A stretch of 64,000 nucleotides of DNA from Companilactobacillus formosensis (GCF_005405305.1 NZ_BJDU01000010.1:32028-96027); one strand, 5' to 3'. Numbered from the stretch's first letter, positions 27,246-35,945 are shown. Notes: a model not told the origin generated them from the sequence alone. Numbers and translations are program-made.

Positions 27246-28103
27246 TTACTTCAATTTAGCCAAACTGGAACCAAAGATTTGTTCAATTGTAACTGGATCA
27301 CGGTGGTCGAAGAATTGACTTTCATTTTTGTCCAAGCTACTCATAACTTTCATATCGTCAGCGCTCAATTCAAAATCAAAGACATCGATGTTTTCTTTAA
27401 TTCTATCTTCGTGAACTGACTTAGGAATAACTACGATACCACGTTGCAAGAGCCATCTAAGAATTACTTGACCATTAGTCTTATTATATTTCTTAGCAAT
27501 TTTAGCAATCGTTTCGTTAGTAAAAATATCATGTTTTCCTTCAGCGAATGGTGCCCAAGCTTCAACACGAATGTCTTCTCGATTGGCAAAATCTACTTCT
27601 GAAGGTTGTTGATACCAAGGGTTAACTTCAATTTGATTAACGACAGGTTTGATGTTAGTTGTTAGTTCCAAATCCTTCAATTGATCGGCATAGAAGTTTG
27701 AAACTCCGATAGCACGAATCTTACCTTCTTTTTGGGCCTCTTCCAAAGCTCTCCAAGCACCGACAGTATCGCCGTATGGTTGGTGTAATAAATACATATC
27801 AAGGTAATCTAAGCCGAGATTTTTCAAAGAAGTATCGATACCTTTTTTGGCACGATCATAAGTGAAGTCCGAAACCCACAACTTTGAAGTGATGAATAAA
27901 TCTTCACGACTAACGCCAGATTCTTTGATCGCTTCACCAACGGCAGTTTCATTTTGATAAGCCGCGGCTGTGTCGATTAAACGATAACCATTTTTAATAG
28001 CTGTTAAGACTGCTTGTTTACATTGTTCTAAATCGGTTATTTGGAAAACTCCAAAACCTAATTGGGGCATTTCCATTCCATTATTTAATTTAACGTTTTG
28101 CAT
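27246..28103 (-). CDS. Aldo-keto reductase
   Basis: 285 residues with the full tetrad: LIDTAAAYQNETAVGEAIKE (Asp, Tyr), LFITSKLWVSDF (Lys), LDMYLLHQPYGDTVG (His). NADPH motif IPKSVHEDRIKENIDVF. Resembles 2,5-diketo-D-gluconate reductase-like AKR5 enzymes. Paralogous to the interrupted AKR at 30237-31106. Its promoter shares the 3-operon LysR module, and a LysR gene lies divergently at 28215. Confidence 0.92.
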   Translation of the reverse strand: MQNVKLNNGMEMPQLGFGVFQITDLEQCKQAVLTAIKNGYRLIDTAAAYQNETAVGEAIKESGVSREDLFITSKLWVSDFTYDRAKKGIDTSLKNLGLDYLDMYLLHQPYGDTVGAWRALEEAQKEGKIRAIGVSNFYADQLKDLELTTNIKPVVNQIEVNPWYQQPSEVDFANREDIRVEAWAPFAEGKHDIFTNETIAKIAKKYNKTNGQVILRWLLQRGIVVIPKSVHEDRIKENIDVFDFELSADDMKVMSSLDKNESQFFDHRDPVTIEQIFGSSLAKLK

Positions 28104-28136
28104 TTTACTACCTCTTCTTTTATCTGATGACTACAT

Positions 28137-28202
28137 TTTATAATCATGGTTATCATTTGAAAATTACTTGTTTGATATGCTACCATACGTTCAATGTATA
28201 CT
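28137..28202 (-). promoter_or_regulatory. LysR-type promoter module 2 (AKR / LysR divergon)
   Basis: Minus strand: dyad AGTATACATTGAACGTATGG (28183-28202), GCATATCAAAC, AGTAATTTT, then TATAAA as -10. Same order and spacing as modules 1 and 3. The dyad also lies next to the ribosome site of the divergent LysR gene, so autorepression is possible. Confidence 0.6.
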
Positions 28203-28214
28203 AAGAGGTGCAAA

Positions 28215-29096
28215 ATGATAGATAATTACTTATTAGAAGAACTCGTTGCATTTAAAAAATACGGTACTCTAGCTGCTACAGCTCAACATTTATTGGTTAC
28301 TCAACCAACGGTTACTCGAGGAATGCAAAAATTAGAAGATGAATTTGGCGTGCAAATCTTTGATCGCCAACCCAACCGAATTACCTTGACCAAAACTGGC
28401 GAACTGGCTGCTAAGGAAGCTCAAAAAGTCATTGATCAAAACAATCAATTGATTGAAACAGTTAAGAAATATGACTACAACCACAAAAATATCAAAGTTG
28501 GTTCGGTTGCCCCAGGTCCTTTGATTTTATTAGAAAAAATCAAGTCATCCAAACTAGCTGATGCCCATCTTGTCTTGGATCACAAATTAATGGAAACTGA
28601 AGATGTTTCTGGAAAACTTTTGAATCACGACTACTCATTCATTTTGACTAATCAAGAACTCATGACTGACAAAATCGAATCATTATACATTGGAACTGAA
28701 CGTTTATCTGTCAATCTCAATCAATTCACACTATTAGCCAATAAAAAATCAGTTTCATTTAATGATTTGAAAGGCTTAAGTTTCATCGTCTTATCAGATA
28801 TTGGTGTTTGGAAAAAAGTTGCCGAAGGTAAAATCCCTGATGCTAAATTCCTTTATCAAGAACAACGTGAAGCTTTTTCGGAAATTACTAAGTATTCTGA
28901 TTTTCCTTACTTCACAACTAATATTTCTAAAATTAATCCTGATGACAATTTCTCCGATCACGACCAAATCAACGTTCCTATTAGCGATGAAGCCAGTAGG
29001 ATGGATTTTTACGCTGCTTATTTAAAAACTAACCAAAAACAAATAGCACCCATTCTTAAAACAATGTCTGCTTCTTGGAGTAAGTACCTCAATTAG
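28215..29096 (+). CDS. LysR-family transcriptional regulator
   Basis: 293 residues from ATG 28215 (AAGAGGTGCAAA upstream); a longer frame from 28194 lacks a ribosome site and overlaps the shared operator. HTH: LEELVAFKKYGTLAATAQHL, LVTQPTVTRGMQKLEDEFG. The effector domain is short of the usual conservation. Located divergently to the AKR at 27246 whose promoter carries a T-N11-A dyad; the same dyad occurs at 21.5 and 31.2 kb, so this is the best candidate regulator for all three. Its stop overlaps the lipoprotein stop by 4 bp. Confidence 0.9.
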   Translation: MIDNYLLEELVAFKKYGTLAATAQHLLVTQPTVTRGMQKLEDEFGVQIFDRQPNRITLTKTGELAAKEAQKVIDQNNQLIETVKKYDYNHKNIKVGSVAPGPLILLEKIKSSKLADAHLVLDHKLMETEDVSGKLLNHDYSFILTNQELMTDKIESLYIGTERLSVNLNQFTLLANKKSVSFNDLKGLSFIVLSDIGVWKKVAEGKIPDAKFLYQEQREAFSEITKYSDFPYFTTNISKINPDDNFSDHDQINVPISDEASRMDFYAAYLKTNQKQIAPILKTMSASWSKYLN

Positions 29097-29593
29097 TCTT
29101 TTGAAATCGTGACATTAACATCGTTCCCCATATTCTTTACGACGTCTTTATAATTGTCTGAATCAAAAGATCCGATAATATGAATTCCTTCATAATAATC
29201 TTCTGTACCGTAGTAAAAGACGATTCGTTGTTGTGGTGACCAATAGCCAATGGCACCTTTAGTTCCTTCGTGACCTTTGGGCATCCCTTTAGTTGTTAAG
29301 GAATGATTCAAGTCGGCAACTTTTTCTGGCATATCCATGAAATCTCTAAACTTTAAATTTGTTGGCAATTCCTTGGCAAAAGCTTTTGCAGCACTAGAGT
29401 TATTCAAATGTGCTTTTAACTTGGTTCCATTAATATTGACTGTTATTTTGGTCCGTTCGTTTTTTTCTGAAGTTGTTACTTGGCTGACACGATCGTTTGA
29501 AGTGCTAGTTTGCGAAGTTTGTTTTTTCTGTCCACAACCAACTAGAAATACTAACACCATTGTAAAAATTATTAATTTCGAAATTTTTTTCAT
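29093..29593 (-). CDS. Cyclophilin-like-fold lipoprotein
   Basis: 166 residues with a lipoprotein signal (MKKISKLIIFTMVLVFLVGC, lipobox LVGC), a Ser/Thr-rich linker, then a cyclophilin_like domain: ITVNINGTKLKAHLNNSSAA, KGAIGYWSPQQRIVFYYGTE and IHIIGSFDSD. This domain occurs in many Firmicute secreted proteins alone or next to redox enzymes; no catalytic role is established. Anchored to the outer face of the membrane. Confidence 0.82.
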   Translation of the reverse strand: MKKISKLIIFTMVLVFLVGCGQKKQTSQTSTSNDRVSQVTTSEKNERTKITVNINGTKLKAHLNNSSAAKAFAKELPTNLKFRDFMDMPEKVADLNHSLTTKGMPKGHEGTKGAIGYWSPQQRIVFYYGTEDYYEGIHIIGSFDSDNYKDVVKNMGNDVNVTISKD

Positions 29594-29689
29594 TAAAATA
29601 AACCACCTACATTTTAGATTAGATTTATTTTAAGCGGAAGCGACTTCCATGTTAAATACTTATATTCTATTATTAACTATAATATTTTA

Positions 29690-29905
29690 TTATGAATATA
29701 AAAAGTATTTATCAGATACTCCAAAAAATCTTCCCAACCTGATGGAAGTATCAACGGTTATTTGTCTCTGGTCATGAAGGATGTCTTGTATTCTAGAAGT
29801 TGGTACATTAATATTCTTGGCCAGTGCATATGCAGAAAGATTCAAAGGATTCATGAATTCCTCCTTCAGGATTTCACTAATTTTAGGTGTTGTAATTTTA
29901 TCCAT
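29690..29905 (-). pseudogene. higA: HigA-type antitoxin, C-terminally truncated
   Basis: 71 residues from ATG 29905, which has AAGGAG upstream: MDKITTPKISEILKEEFMNP, then an XRE/HigA helix-turn-helix (LSAYALAKNINVPTSRIQDI, GRFFGVSDKYF). Full HigA antitoxins are about 95-100 residues and continue with a WLNLQ-like tail that is missing. Immediately follows a broken higB, so it is a decayed toxin-antitoxin operon. It might still bind DNA. Confidence 0.72.
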
Positions 29906-29915
29906 AATATTCTCC

Positions 29916-30077
29916 TTAATGATTAGCCGGAGGAACTCTAAGATCATTAATATTAGCTGCATTATCTATCATAATCAATTTACGTAAAGCAATCTTCTGA
30001 ATTGATTTTTGAAATTTCTTTGAAAAACATTGATAATATACCATTCTCGTTTCCTTATCAGCGAAAGTTTTTATCAT
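29916..30077 (-). pseudogene. higB: HigB/RelE-type toxin, truncated
   Basis: 53 codons: MIKTFADKETRMVYYQCFSK, KFQKSIQKIALRKLIMIDNA, ANINDLRVPPANH-stop. This is the N-terminal half of HigB mRNA-cleaving toxins (RKLxMIDxAxxxxDLRxPP). The usual end with KGxxxGxYSIRINDQWRICF is absent, so the catalytic core is lost. Ends 10 nt before the antitoxin ATG, the inverted toxin-first order usual for HigBA. Confidence 0.78.
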
Positions 30078-30141
30078 ACACGCAATTCGTTACATTCAAA
30101 TCATTTGTATTGTTTTTTATATTAATACAATATTTCTATTT

Positions 30142-30185
30142 CACGATTTCATCATACAGAACATACGTTCTGCAAACAAGTAAAA
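30142..30185 (-). promoter_or_regulatory. Candidate higBA promoter with a LexA-like box
   Basis: Minus strand TTGTTT, 17-bp spacer, TATGAT. The spacer contains GAACGTATGTTC (30159-30170), a perfect GAAC-N4-GTTC SOS-type core. HigBA control by LexA is known in some bacteria; here it is inference. Confidence 0.4.
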
Positions 30186-30224
30186 AAATAAGAGCTCCCA
30201 GACGTAAAAATCTGAGAGCTCTCT
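30183..30224 (-). terminator. Intrinsic terminator after the broken AKR
   Basis: GAGCTCTCAGA / TCTGGGAGCTC hairpin, then TTATTTTTTTA on the minus strand. Confidence 0.85.
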
Positions 30225-30236
30225 TCTTATCTATTA

Positions 30237-31106
30237 TTAATCATTAGCATGGACATCAAAAGCATTCAACAACATATCTTCAACACCAGGTGCATCAGGA
30301 TTGTGCATGCCTTTACCATTACGGTCTAAGGTTCTAATTGCATCCATTTCATCTGAAGTTAATTCAAAGTCAAAGATATCTTTGTTAGATTTAATTCTTG
30401 CTTCGTGAACTGACTTAGGAAAGACAATTACACCTTCTTGATGTTCGAAACGTAAGATGATTTGTCCAACGTCTTTACCATATTTCTTAGCTAAATCATT
30501 CAACAATGGTTCACTGAACAATTCCTTACTACCTTGACCAAGTGGACCCCAAGCTTCTAGAGTCACGTGTGCTTTAGCCATAATTTGACGTAGTTCTTTT
30601 TGTTGGAAATATGGGTCAAATTCGACTTGGTTAACACTAGGCATTGTCGCAAACTTAGGAACAAATTCATTCCAAATCTTAGGGGTCATGTTAGAAACAC
30701 CGATTGAACGAATCTTGCCAGCCTTTTTAGCCTCTTCCATAGCCTTCCAAGCTTCGTCAACTTTGCCATATGGTTAGTGAATCAAGTATAAATCAATATA
30801 GTCTAAACCTAATTTTTTAAGTGAAAGATCAATTGCTTTTTTAGCATCTTCATAGGCATAATCTTGGAGCCACATTTTTGAAGTTACCCAAATTTGATCA
30901 CGAGGGATGCCGCTGTCTTTGATAGCCTTGCCGACTTCTTGTTCATTGAAGTATGCGACCGCTGTATCAATGTGACGATAGCCGAGTTTCAAAGCATCAC
31001 TTACTGCCTTATAAGTGCTTCCGTCTGCAGGAATTTGGAAAACTCCGAAACCAAATGATGGAATTTCTGTGCCGTCATTTAACTTGAATGTAGGAATGTT
31101 TGTCAT
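30237..31106 (-). pseudogene. Aldo-keto reductase with an in-frame stop
   Basis: A 289-codon AKR frame interrupted by TAA at 30774-30776: LDYIDLYLIH-stop-PYGKVDEAWKAMEEAKKAGK. The family motif is LIHQPYG, so a single CAA-to-TAA change explains it. All other parts are intact: RHIDTAVAYFNEQEVGKAI, WVTSKMWLQD, IGVSNMT, FPKSVHEARIKSNKDIF. No alternative restart gives a full barrel. Its promoter at 31140-31207 still carries the shared LysR module. Could be a sequencing error, otherwise recent inactivation. Confidence 0.9.
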
Positions 31107-31139
31107 ATAATTACCTCTTCTTGTTTATTCGTTGTGACT

Positions 31140-31207
31140 AGTATAAGACGTAATTCATGATTAAAAAATTACTAAAATGGCATGGTAGTATACGTTTAGT
31201 GTATGCT
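31140..31207 (-). promoter_or_regulatory. LysR-type promoter module 3 (AKR at 31106)
   Basis: Minus strand dyad AGCATACACTAAACGTATAC (31187-31207), TACCATGCC, AGTAATTTTTT, then TATACT as -10 (31140-31145). It overlaps the last bases of the upstream gene. Same layout as modules 1 and 2. Confidence 0.6.
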
Positions 31208-32628
31208 TATTTTTTTGTAAAAAGATTTAAAATTTGATCTGCCAACATTTGATTAATAACTCTCTCATCCGCTTTAAATTGAACCAGAGCTTTTACAATA
31301 GTTTCTTCTTTTACCATTCCAGAATCAAAGGAATCAGCAATCATTTGCCAAGTTTCTATCGACCAATTTTTCGGTATTTCTAAAGTTCTTGCATATATTC
31401 TTGTTTCAAGTGAAACGACATATGCCATAGCATCGATAGCTTTCAAATATTTAAGTAATTTATATTTATCCTTATCAAGCCATAATTTTATGCCGTCTTT
31501 TATACCATTATGCTCAATTCGTTCAAATTGCTTTCTGCTCCAACGATGATTATTGTGTACACTAATATGCTCATCCGCAATCTCTTCCAGACCAACTGAA
31601 AACCTATCAATGATATTATCCAGATGTTCAGGATGATTCAAAACAAAACGCATTTCTTCTTCAGTAAAGTTATGCTTATCAACTACCTCTTTTGGCAAAA
31701 GGCTATCGATTCCACCATTATCATTTACTTCTTGAATAAACTTTTCAACTTCATCCCTATTGTCAATATCAAGCCCACGTCGTTGCATTTCTTGATAAAT
31801 CACCTTGCTGGCACCATAATTTCCTGGGTCCTTAGCCGCTTCTAACATGTCAGCTTCACCAGCTGCTAAATATTTTTTATAATTTTCAACTTTTTTAGAA
31901 TTAAGTAATGCTCTTTCACCAAGATAATCTAACATTGAGGACATTGCAGGGACAATCAATTTATATTCATCAACACTTAAATCTAATTTCTCTACAAATT
32001 GATTTCTCATTATTTCACAAATAACAAATTTGGTCCAAGTTTTGGGAGTTTTCCGGTAAACATTATAGGCACTCTCTGTCATCAACTTCATTAAAATTTC
32101 TATCATGCCCTTGTCCACACCCTTAGGACGTTTCTTCCAAGCTGAGCTTTCTTCATAAAGTTTCAACCATTGTGAAACATAAGTAGAAATATTATCTGCT
32201 ACATGAGGTGTCCATTGTGGTAAATATGGATCTTGATATTCTGGCTCTAAGATAAAACTATCGGTTTTTTCAAATAGAGTTTGTGCTTCAATAAGTTGAA
32301 GCAAATTATCCATCATAACAGCTGACATTTTCACCCGTTTGGTTCTGGCCAAAAATCTCAAAACTGCCTTTAAAACTTCATAGGTCAGATTGAACCATTC
32401 CAAAGAATATTGTGTTTCGTTGCTTAAATTCCTTATCAATCCCAACGTAAAAGGAGCAATAAAATCAGCATCCCATTTCGTATAATCTCCATGACCAGTA
32501 TATTCAGCTGTATCTCCAATACCCTTCACTAATGCCCGAGCATTTTCTTTGGATTGACTACTCAATCTAAAATATTCTTCACTTTTTAAAAAATCTGGCG
32601 TTATATCCGCTAAATGTCTTTTTTTCAT
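31207..32628 (-). CDS. Conserved hypothetical protein, 473 aa
   Basis: From ATG 32628 (AGGAGAAGAAATT upstream); a longer frame begins at 32667. No signal peptide, membrane helix or familiar motif. The protein is mostly helical and charged, with segments such as RNLSNETQYSLEWFNLTYEV and VVDKHNFTEEEMRFVLNHPE. A possible distant resemblance to helical lactobacillar orphans only. No neighbour suggests a role; it lies between an AKR promoter and a GNAT terminator. Function unknown. Confidence 0.75.
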   Translation of the reverse strand: MKKRHLADITPDFLKSEEYFRLSSQSKENARALVKGIGDTAEYTGHGDYTKWDADFIAPFTLGLIRNLSNETQYSLEWFNLTYEVLKAVLRFLARTKRVKMSAVMMDNLLQLIEAQTLFEKTDSFILEPEYQDPYLPQWTPHVADNISTYVSQWLKLYEESSAWKKRPKGVDKGMIEILMKLMTESAYNVYRKTPKTWTKFVICEIMRNQFVEKLDLSVDEYKLIVPAMSSMLDYLGERALLNSKKVENYKKYLAAGEADMLEAAKDPGNYGASKVIYQEMQRRGLDIDNRDEVEKFIQEVNDNGGIDSLLPKEVVDKHNFTEEEMRFVLNHPEHLDNIIDRFSVGLEEIADEHISVHNNHRWSRKQFERIEHNGIKDGIKLWLDKDKYKLLKYLKAIDAMAYVVSLETRIYARTLEIPKNWSIETWQMIADSFDSGMVKEETIVKALVQFKADERVINQMLADQILNLFTKK

Positions 32629-32665
32629 AATTTCTTCTCCTAGTAATAGGATACCGAAAAGCATC

Positions 32666-32703
32666 AAAAAAAGATGGAATTTAATTTAAAAATCCCATCT
32701 TTC
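32666..32703 (-). terminator. Intrinsic terminator after GNAT gene
   Basis: AAAGATGG / CCATCTTT with AT-rich loop then T7 on the minus strand; sits 40 nt before the start of the 473-residue gene. Confidence 0.75.
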
Positions 32704-32753
32704 CTTATTTAATTCTCTATTTTGGAAAAATTATATCTACTATCTCTATAATA

Positions 32754-33410
32754 TTATCCCAATTCCACATCCTGCGACTCAATTAACTTCTGAAAATGTA
32801 ATTGTGAAGCATTATTGATTACCTTTTCCTTGAAAGGAAATTGCGCATCAAAGGCATCCACTTCAGCTTGGTTGACACCATAAACTTCATCTTCAACGTA
32901 TCTACCAGCACAATTTTTTAAAGCATCTTGATACAATGGAACAACTTGTAAAACTGTCGCAAATTTGTCGTTAGCCATTCTGATATTGTAATTCTTAGCT
33001 GGTTCAAAGCCTTTTCTACTATAATAATTAGGATCTCCGTACAAGATAATCCTGTTGTAACCTAATTTCAAAGCCAGCTTTTTCGAATGTTCAATTAGTC
33101 GTCCACCGAGGCCATTTTGTTGATATTCCGGTGCTACTGCCAAAGGTCCCAAACACAAAATAGAATGAGTTTTGCCATCATCACCTTGGATTTTATCCTC
33201 CAAAAAGGCGGCACAACCGACAACTTCATCACCCACTACTGCGACCGTGTCCAATTTTGATACGAAACGAGGATGATTCCTAATCTTATTCATCAAATAA
33301 TGTTCGACACAGCCCGGTTGAAATTCATTCCAAAAAGTGTTGCGCAACATGATTTCTGTTTTCTTATAATCTGATTTTGTTTCTAGTCTTAATTTAATTT
33401 CTTTAGTCAA
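32754..33410 (-). CDS. GNAT-family N-acetyltransferase
   Basis: 218 residues with a typical YhbS-like layout: KKTEIMLRNTFWNEFQPGCV EH at the start, ILCLGPLAVAPEYQQNGLGG then RLIEHSKKLALKLGY (acetyl-CoA binding), and GDPNYYSRKGFEPAKNYNI. The motif QxxGLG is intact. Cytoplasmic acyltransferase with unknown substrate. Monocistronic, with terminators on both sides. Confidence 0.87.
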   Translation of the reverse strand: MTKEIKLRLETKSDYKKTEIMLRNTFWNEFQPGCVEHYLMNKIRNHPRFVSKLDTVAVVGDEVVGCAAFLEDKIQGDDGKTHSILCLGPLAVAPEYQQNGLGGRLIEHSKKLALKLGYNRIILYGDPNYYSRKGFEPAKNYNIRMANDKFATVLQVVPLYQDALKNCAGRYVEDEVYGVNQAEVDAFDAQFPFKEKVINNASQLHFQKLIESQDVELG

Positions 33411-33454
33411 TTTTTTATATTCCTTTTTAATTAGTAAATTGCCTCTCAGAATAC

Positions 33455-33483
33455 AAAAAAAGTGCAGTCGACAAACTGCACTT
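33455..33483 (-). terminator. Intrinsic terminator
   Basis: AAGTGCAGT / ACTGCACTT with a TTGTCG-type loop and T7 on the minus strand; about 160 bp after the AKR stop, so the AKR has a long 3' untranslated region or another short transcript ends here. Confidence 0.8.
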
Positions 33484-33640
33484 AAGGACTTTTATCAAAA
33501 CACTTTGATAATATCTGTAAGGCAATTTGGGTACAACAAAGAAAGCTATTTTTCTCTGTTCAAATTTTTTAATCCTTACTTAGATACAATCATCGAGCAT
33601 TTCTCCTGAATTTTTATTATCTTAAAGATAACACGTTGCT

Positions 33641-34507
33641 CTAGATTTTACCACCGAATACTGGATAAGCACTAGCATCTCCGTAATTCATTTGGTCGAT
33701 TTTTGTCAAAGTCTTCATATCTTCGTCTGAAATTTCAAAATCGATATCAGCGTTTGACTTCATGTGATCTGGGTTAGCTGTCTTTGGTAGAACGACAACA
33801 TTTAATTGCCAATCATAGCGAATGCACAATTGTGGAACGGAAACATTATATTTGGCAGCCATTTGCTTGATTGTTTCATCATTCATAGCAGCACCGTGAG
33901 CGATTGGTGAGAAGGCTTCAACAACAATGCCGTTATCTTGAGAATACTTAATCAAATCACTTGGCGTATCACCGATGTGAATTTGGATTTGGTTAACAGC
34001 GGGCTTAGTGTCAGAATTTTTGATCAAATTGTCCAAGTCTTCTTTTTGGAAGCTAGAAACACCGATAGTCTTTAACTTACCAGCTTTGACAGCATCTTCC
34101 ATTGCACGCCAAGTTTCCAAGTTACCCTCAAAGTGACGGTCGTTACCTTGATTTACCTCTTTCCAAGGTTGAGGATTGTGGATAATCATCATATCCAAAT
34201 AATCTAAGCCCATCTTTTCCAAAGTTTCATCGATTGATTTCTTAGCTTCATCATAGTTTTTGATTTCGGCCGCAACTTTAGAATTTACAAACAATTTATC
34301 ACGTGAAACTCCAGCATTTTTAACACCTTCACCAACACCACGTTCGTTGCCATAAGCTTGAGCAGTATCGATGTGACGATAACCAATCTCAACGGCAGAC
34401 TTAACAGCATCAGCTACTTTATCATCAGGGATTTCCCAAACTCCTAAAGCTAGTTTTGGAATCTTAACTCCATTGTTCATTGTGAATGTTTCATCAAAAA
34501 TTGACAT
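33641..34507 (-). CDS. Aldo-keto reductase
   Basis: 288 residues, all four catalytic residues present: RHIDTAQAYGNERGVGEGVK (Asp, Tyr), LFVNSKVAAEI (Lys), LDMMIIHNPQPW (His). NADPH region LPKTANPDHMKSNADIDFEI. Differs from the other AKRs here by a longer loop PQPWKEVNQGNDRHFEGNL. It follows the SDR at 34551 by 43 nt on the same strand and is probably cotranscribed with the acetyltransferase-SDR pair. Confidence 0.92.
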   Translation of the reverse strand: MSIFDETFTMNNGVKIPKLALGVWEIPDDKVADAVKSAVEIGYRHIDTAQAYGNERGVGEGVKNAGVSRDKLFVNSKVAAEIKNYDEAKKSIDETLEKMGLDYLDMMIIHNPQPWKEVNQGNDRHFEGNLETWRAMEDAVKAGKLKTIGVSSFQKEDLDNLIKNSDTKPAVNQIQIHIGDTPSDLIKYSQDNGIVVEAFSPIAHGAAMNDETIKQMAAKYNVSVPQLCIRYDWQLNVVVLPKTANPDHMKSNADIDFEISDEDMKTLTKIDQMNYGDASAYPVFGGKI

Positions 34508-34550
34508 AAACTTCCTCCTCTTTTTTGTATCGCTTTCATTATATATTCTA

Positions 34551-35300
34551 TTAAACTTCTTGTCCTGTAGGACGAATTACCATTTCATTAACCGCCATAT
34601 TCTTTGGTGTATCAATGACAAAAGCCACTGCTTGCGCAATTTCTTCTGGATTCAAAGATGTCATTTGTGTTCCTGAAGCTTGCATGACTTTTTCCAAACC
34701 ATCATGAGCCGCACTATTATTAACAGACTTATATAATTCTGTTTTAACAGAACCAGGAGCAATGATAGTAGTTTTGATATTGTTCTTATGTTCTTCTTGA
34801 CGAAGTCCTTCCATGATTGCTCTAACAGCATACTTAGTTCCTGAATAAGCGGCGTAACCTGGCAATACTTCATAGCCCAAAACTGAAGATGTTGTAATGA
34901 TGTGACCACTCTTTTGTTTTTTCATAATTGGTAAAGCGGCTGCGATTCCGTTGAGAACACCTTTAACATTAATATCGAGCATATTTTGCCATTCATCTTG
35001 TGCAAGTTGGTCTAAGTTGTTGACTGGCATAATCCCCGCATTGTTATAGAGGGCATCGATACGGCCAAATTTAGCAACAGTTTGATCAACGACATTTTGA
35101 ACTTCTTCAGCTTTAGTAACATCAGCTTCAACTGCTAAAATATCACTGTTAGGACTTGCTTGTTTGATTTCTTCCAAACGATTCATTCTTCTAGCTGCAA
35201 TCGTAACCTTAGCACCTTTTGAAGCTAATAATTTAGCTGTGGCAGCACCGATTCCACTTGAAGCACCCATAATTACTACTACTTTATCTTGTAAACTCAT
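34551..35300 (-). CDS. SDR-family NAD(P)-dependent oxidoreductase
   Basis: 249 residues, classical: GASSGIGAATAKLL, NNAGIMPV, Ser in TTSSVLGYEVLPG, YSGTK. Nearly superimposable on the SDR at 9371 (shared IMGASSGIGAAT, RIDxLYNNAGIMP, IIRPTxQxV-like end), so a duplicated module. Its ATG overlaps the upstream acetyltransferase stop (TAATG), so the two are translationally coupled. Divergent LysR at 35957 is the likely controller. Confidence 0.92.
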   Translation of the reverse strand: MSLQDKVVVIMGASSGIGAATAKLLASKGAKVTIAARRMNRLEEIKQASPNSDILAVEADVTKAEEVQNVVDQTVAKFGRIDALYNNAGIMPVNNLDQLAQDEWQNMLDINVKGVLNGIAAALPIMKKQKSGHIITTSSVLGYEVLPGYAAYSGTKYAVRAIMEGLRQEEHKNNIKTTIIAPGSVKTELYKSVNNSAAHDGLEKVMQASGTQMTSLNPEEIAQAVAFVIDTPKNMAVNEMVIRPTGQEV

Positions 35301-35845
35301 TAATTTTCTCCTTTAATAGTTCTAATAATTTGTGCCGGTACACCACCAACAATTGTGTTGGCAGGAACATTTTTAGTAACGACTGCCCCAGCACCAACGA
35401 TAGAATTTTCACCAATAACGACACCTGGAGTAACTGTGACATTACTACCAATCCAAGCATTGTCGTGAATGTATACTGATTTCAAATCCAAATGACGTCT
35501 CTGTTCAGGATCAATTCGATGATTGACTGAAGCGATCGTGACATTTGGTCCAATTAAGACGTTATCTCCCAAGTAAATGCCACCCATATCGGTAAACATT
35601 GAACCCGAGTTGATAAAAACATTTTTTCCAATGTGTAAGTTGCGTCCAAAATCAGTCCAGAATGGCAATCTGATTTCAGTCGATGGATCAATTGTCTCAT
35701 TGATAATTTGACTAACAGTCTGACGAATTTCATCACTACTGTGAGCACCAGTATTTAATTCTTGGACTAATTTTTGATTAATCGGAATAATTTTTTCAAT
35801 TTGTTCATAAGCTTTGGTATCTAAATTCATTTGTGATTCCAACAA
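35300..35845 (-). CDS. Sugar O-acetyltransferase (left-handed beta-helix)
   Basis: 181 residues. N-terminal maltose/galactoside acetyltransferase-like helices (QIEKIIPINQKLVQELNTG), then hexapeptide repeats: GKNVFINSGSMFTDMGGIYL, GDNVLIGPNVTIASVNHRID, and VVIGENSIVGAGAVVTKNVP. The His in ASVNHRID is the usual catalytic residue. Acetylates a sugar or similar hydroxyl from acetyl-CoA in a trimer. First gene of the operon with an SDR and perhaps the AKR. Confidence 0.87.
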   Translation of the reverse strand: MLESQMNLDTKAYEQIEKIIPINQKLVQELNTGAHSSDEIRQTVSQIINETIDPSTEIRLPFWTDFGRNLHIGKNVFINSGSMFTDMGGIYLGDNVLIGPNVTIASVNHRIDPEQRRHLDLKSVYIHDNAWIGSNVTVTPGVVIGENSIVGAGAVVTKNVPANTIVGGVPAQIIRTIKGEN

Positions 35846-35879
35846 AACACCTCACTTCTTTAAGTGTTGAATTCATTAT

Positions 35880-35945
35880 ACGAACTGTTTATTATAATGT
35901 TAAATACTCATTGATAATGGTTATCTATAACATTTAATTATAATA
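35880..35945 (-). promoter_or_regulatory. Promoter region shared in design with 9.3 kb
   Basis: Minus strand ATAACCATTATC, AATGAGTATTTAACATTA matches the 9.3-kb SDR promoter. It lies between divergent LysR and acetyltransferase genes. Regulation inferred. Confidence 0.45.

Noticed and set aside
30002..30247. Plus-strand reading frame over the HigBA promoter
   Set aside because: Low-complexity, Phe-rich translation with no ribosome site; it is antisense to the HigB fragment and the terminator.
30237..30740. AKR 3' part as a separate gene starting at an internal ATG
   Set aside because: It lacks the catalytic Asp, Tyr and Lys; it is the continuation of the interrupted gene.
33484..33640. Small gene or operator (TATCAAAACACTTTGATA) after the AKR
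   Set aside because: No frame with a ribosome site; a single short AT-rich palindrome is weak evidence.
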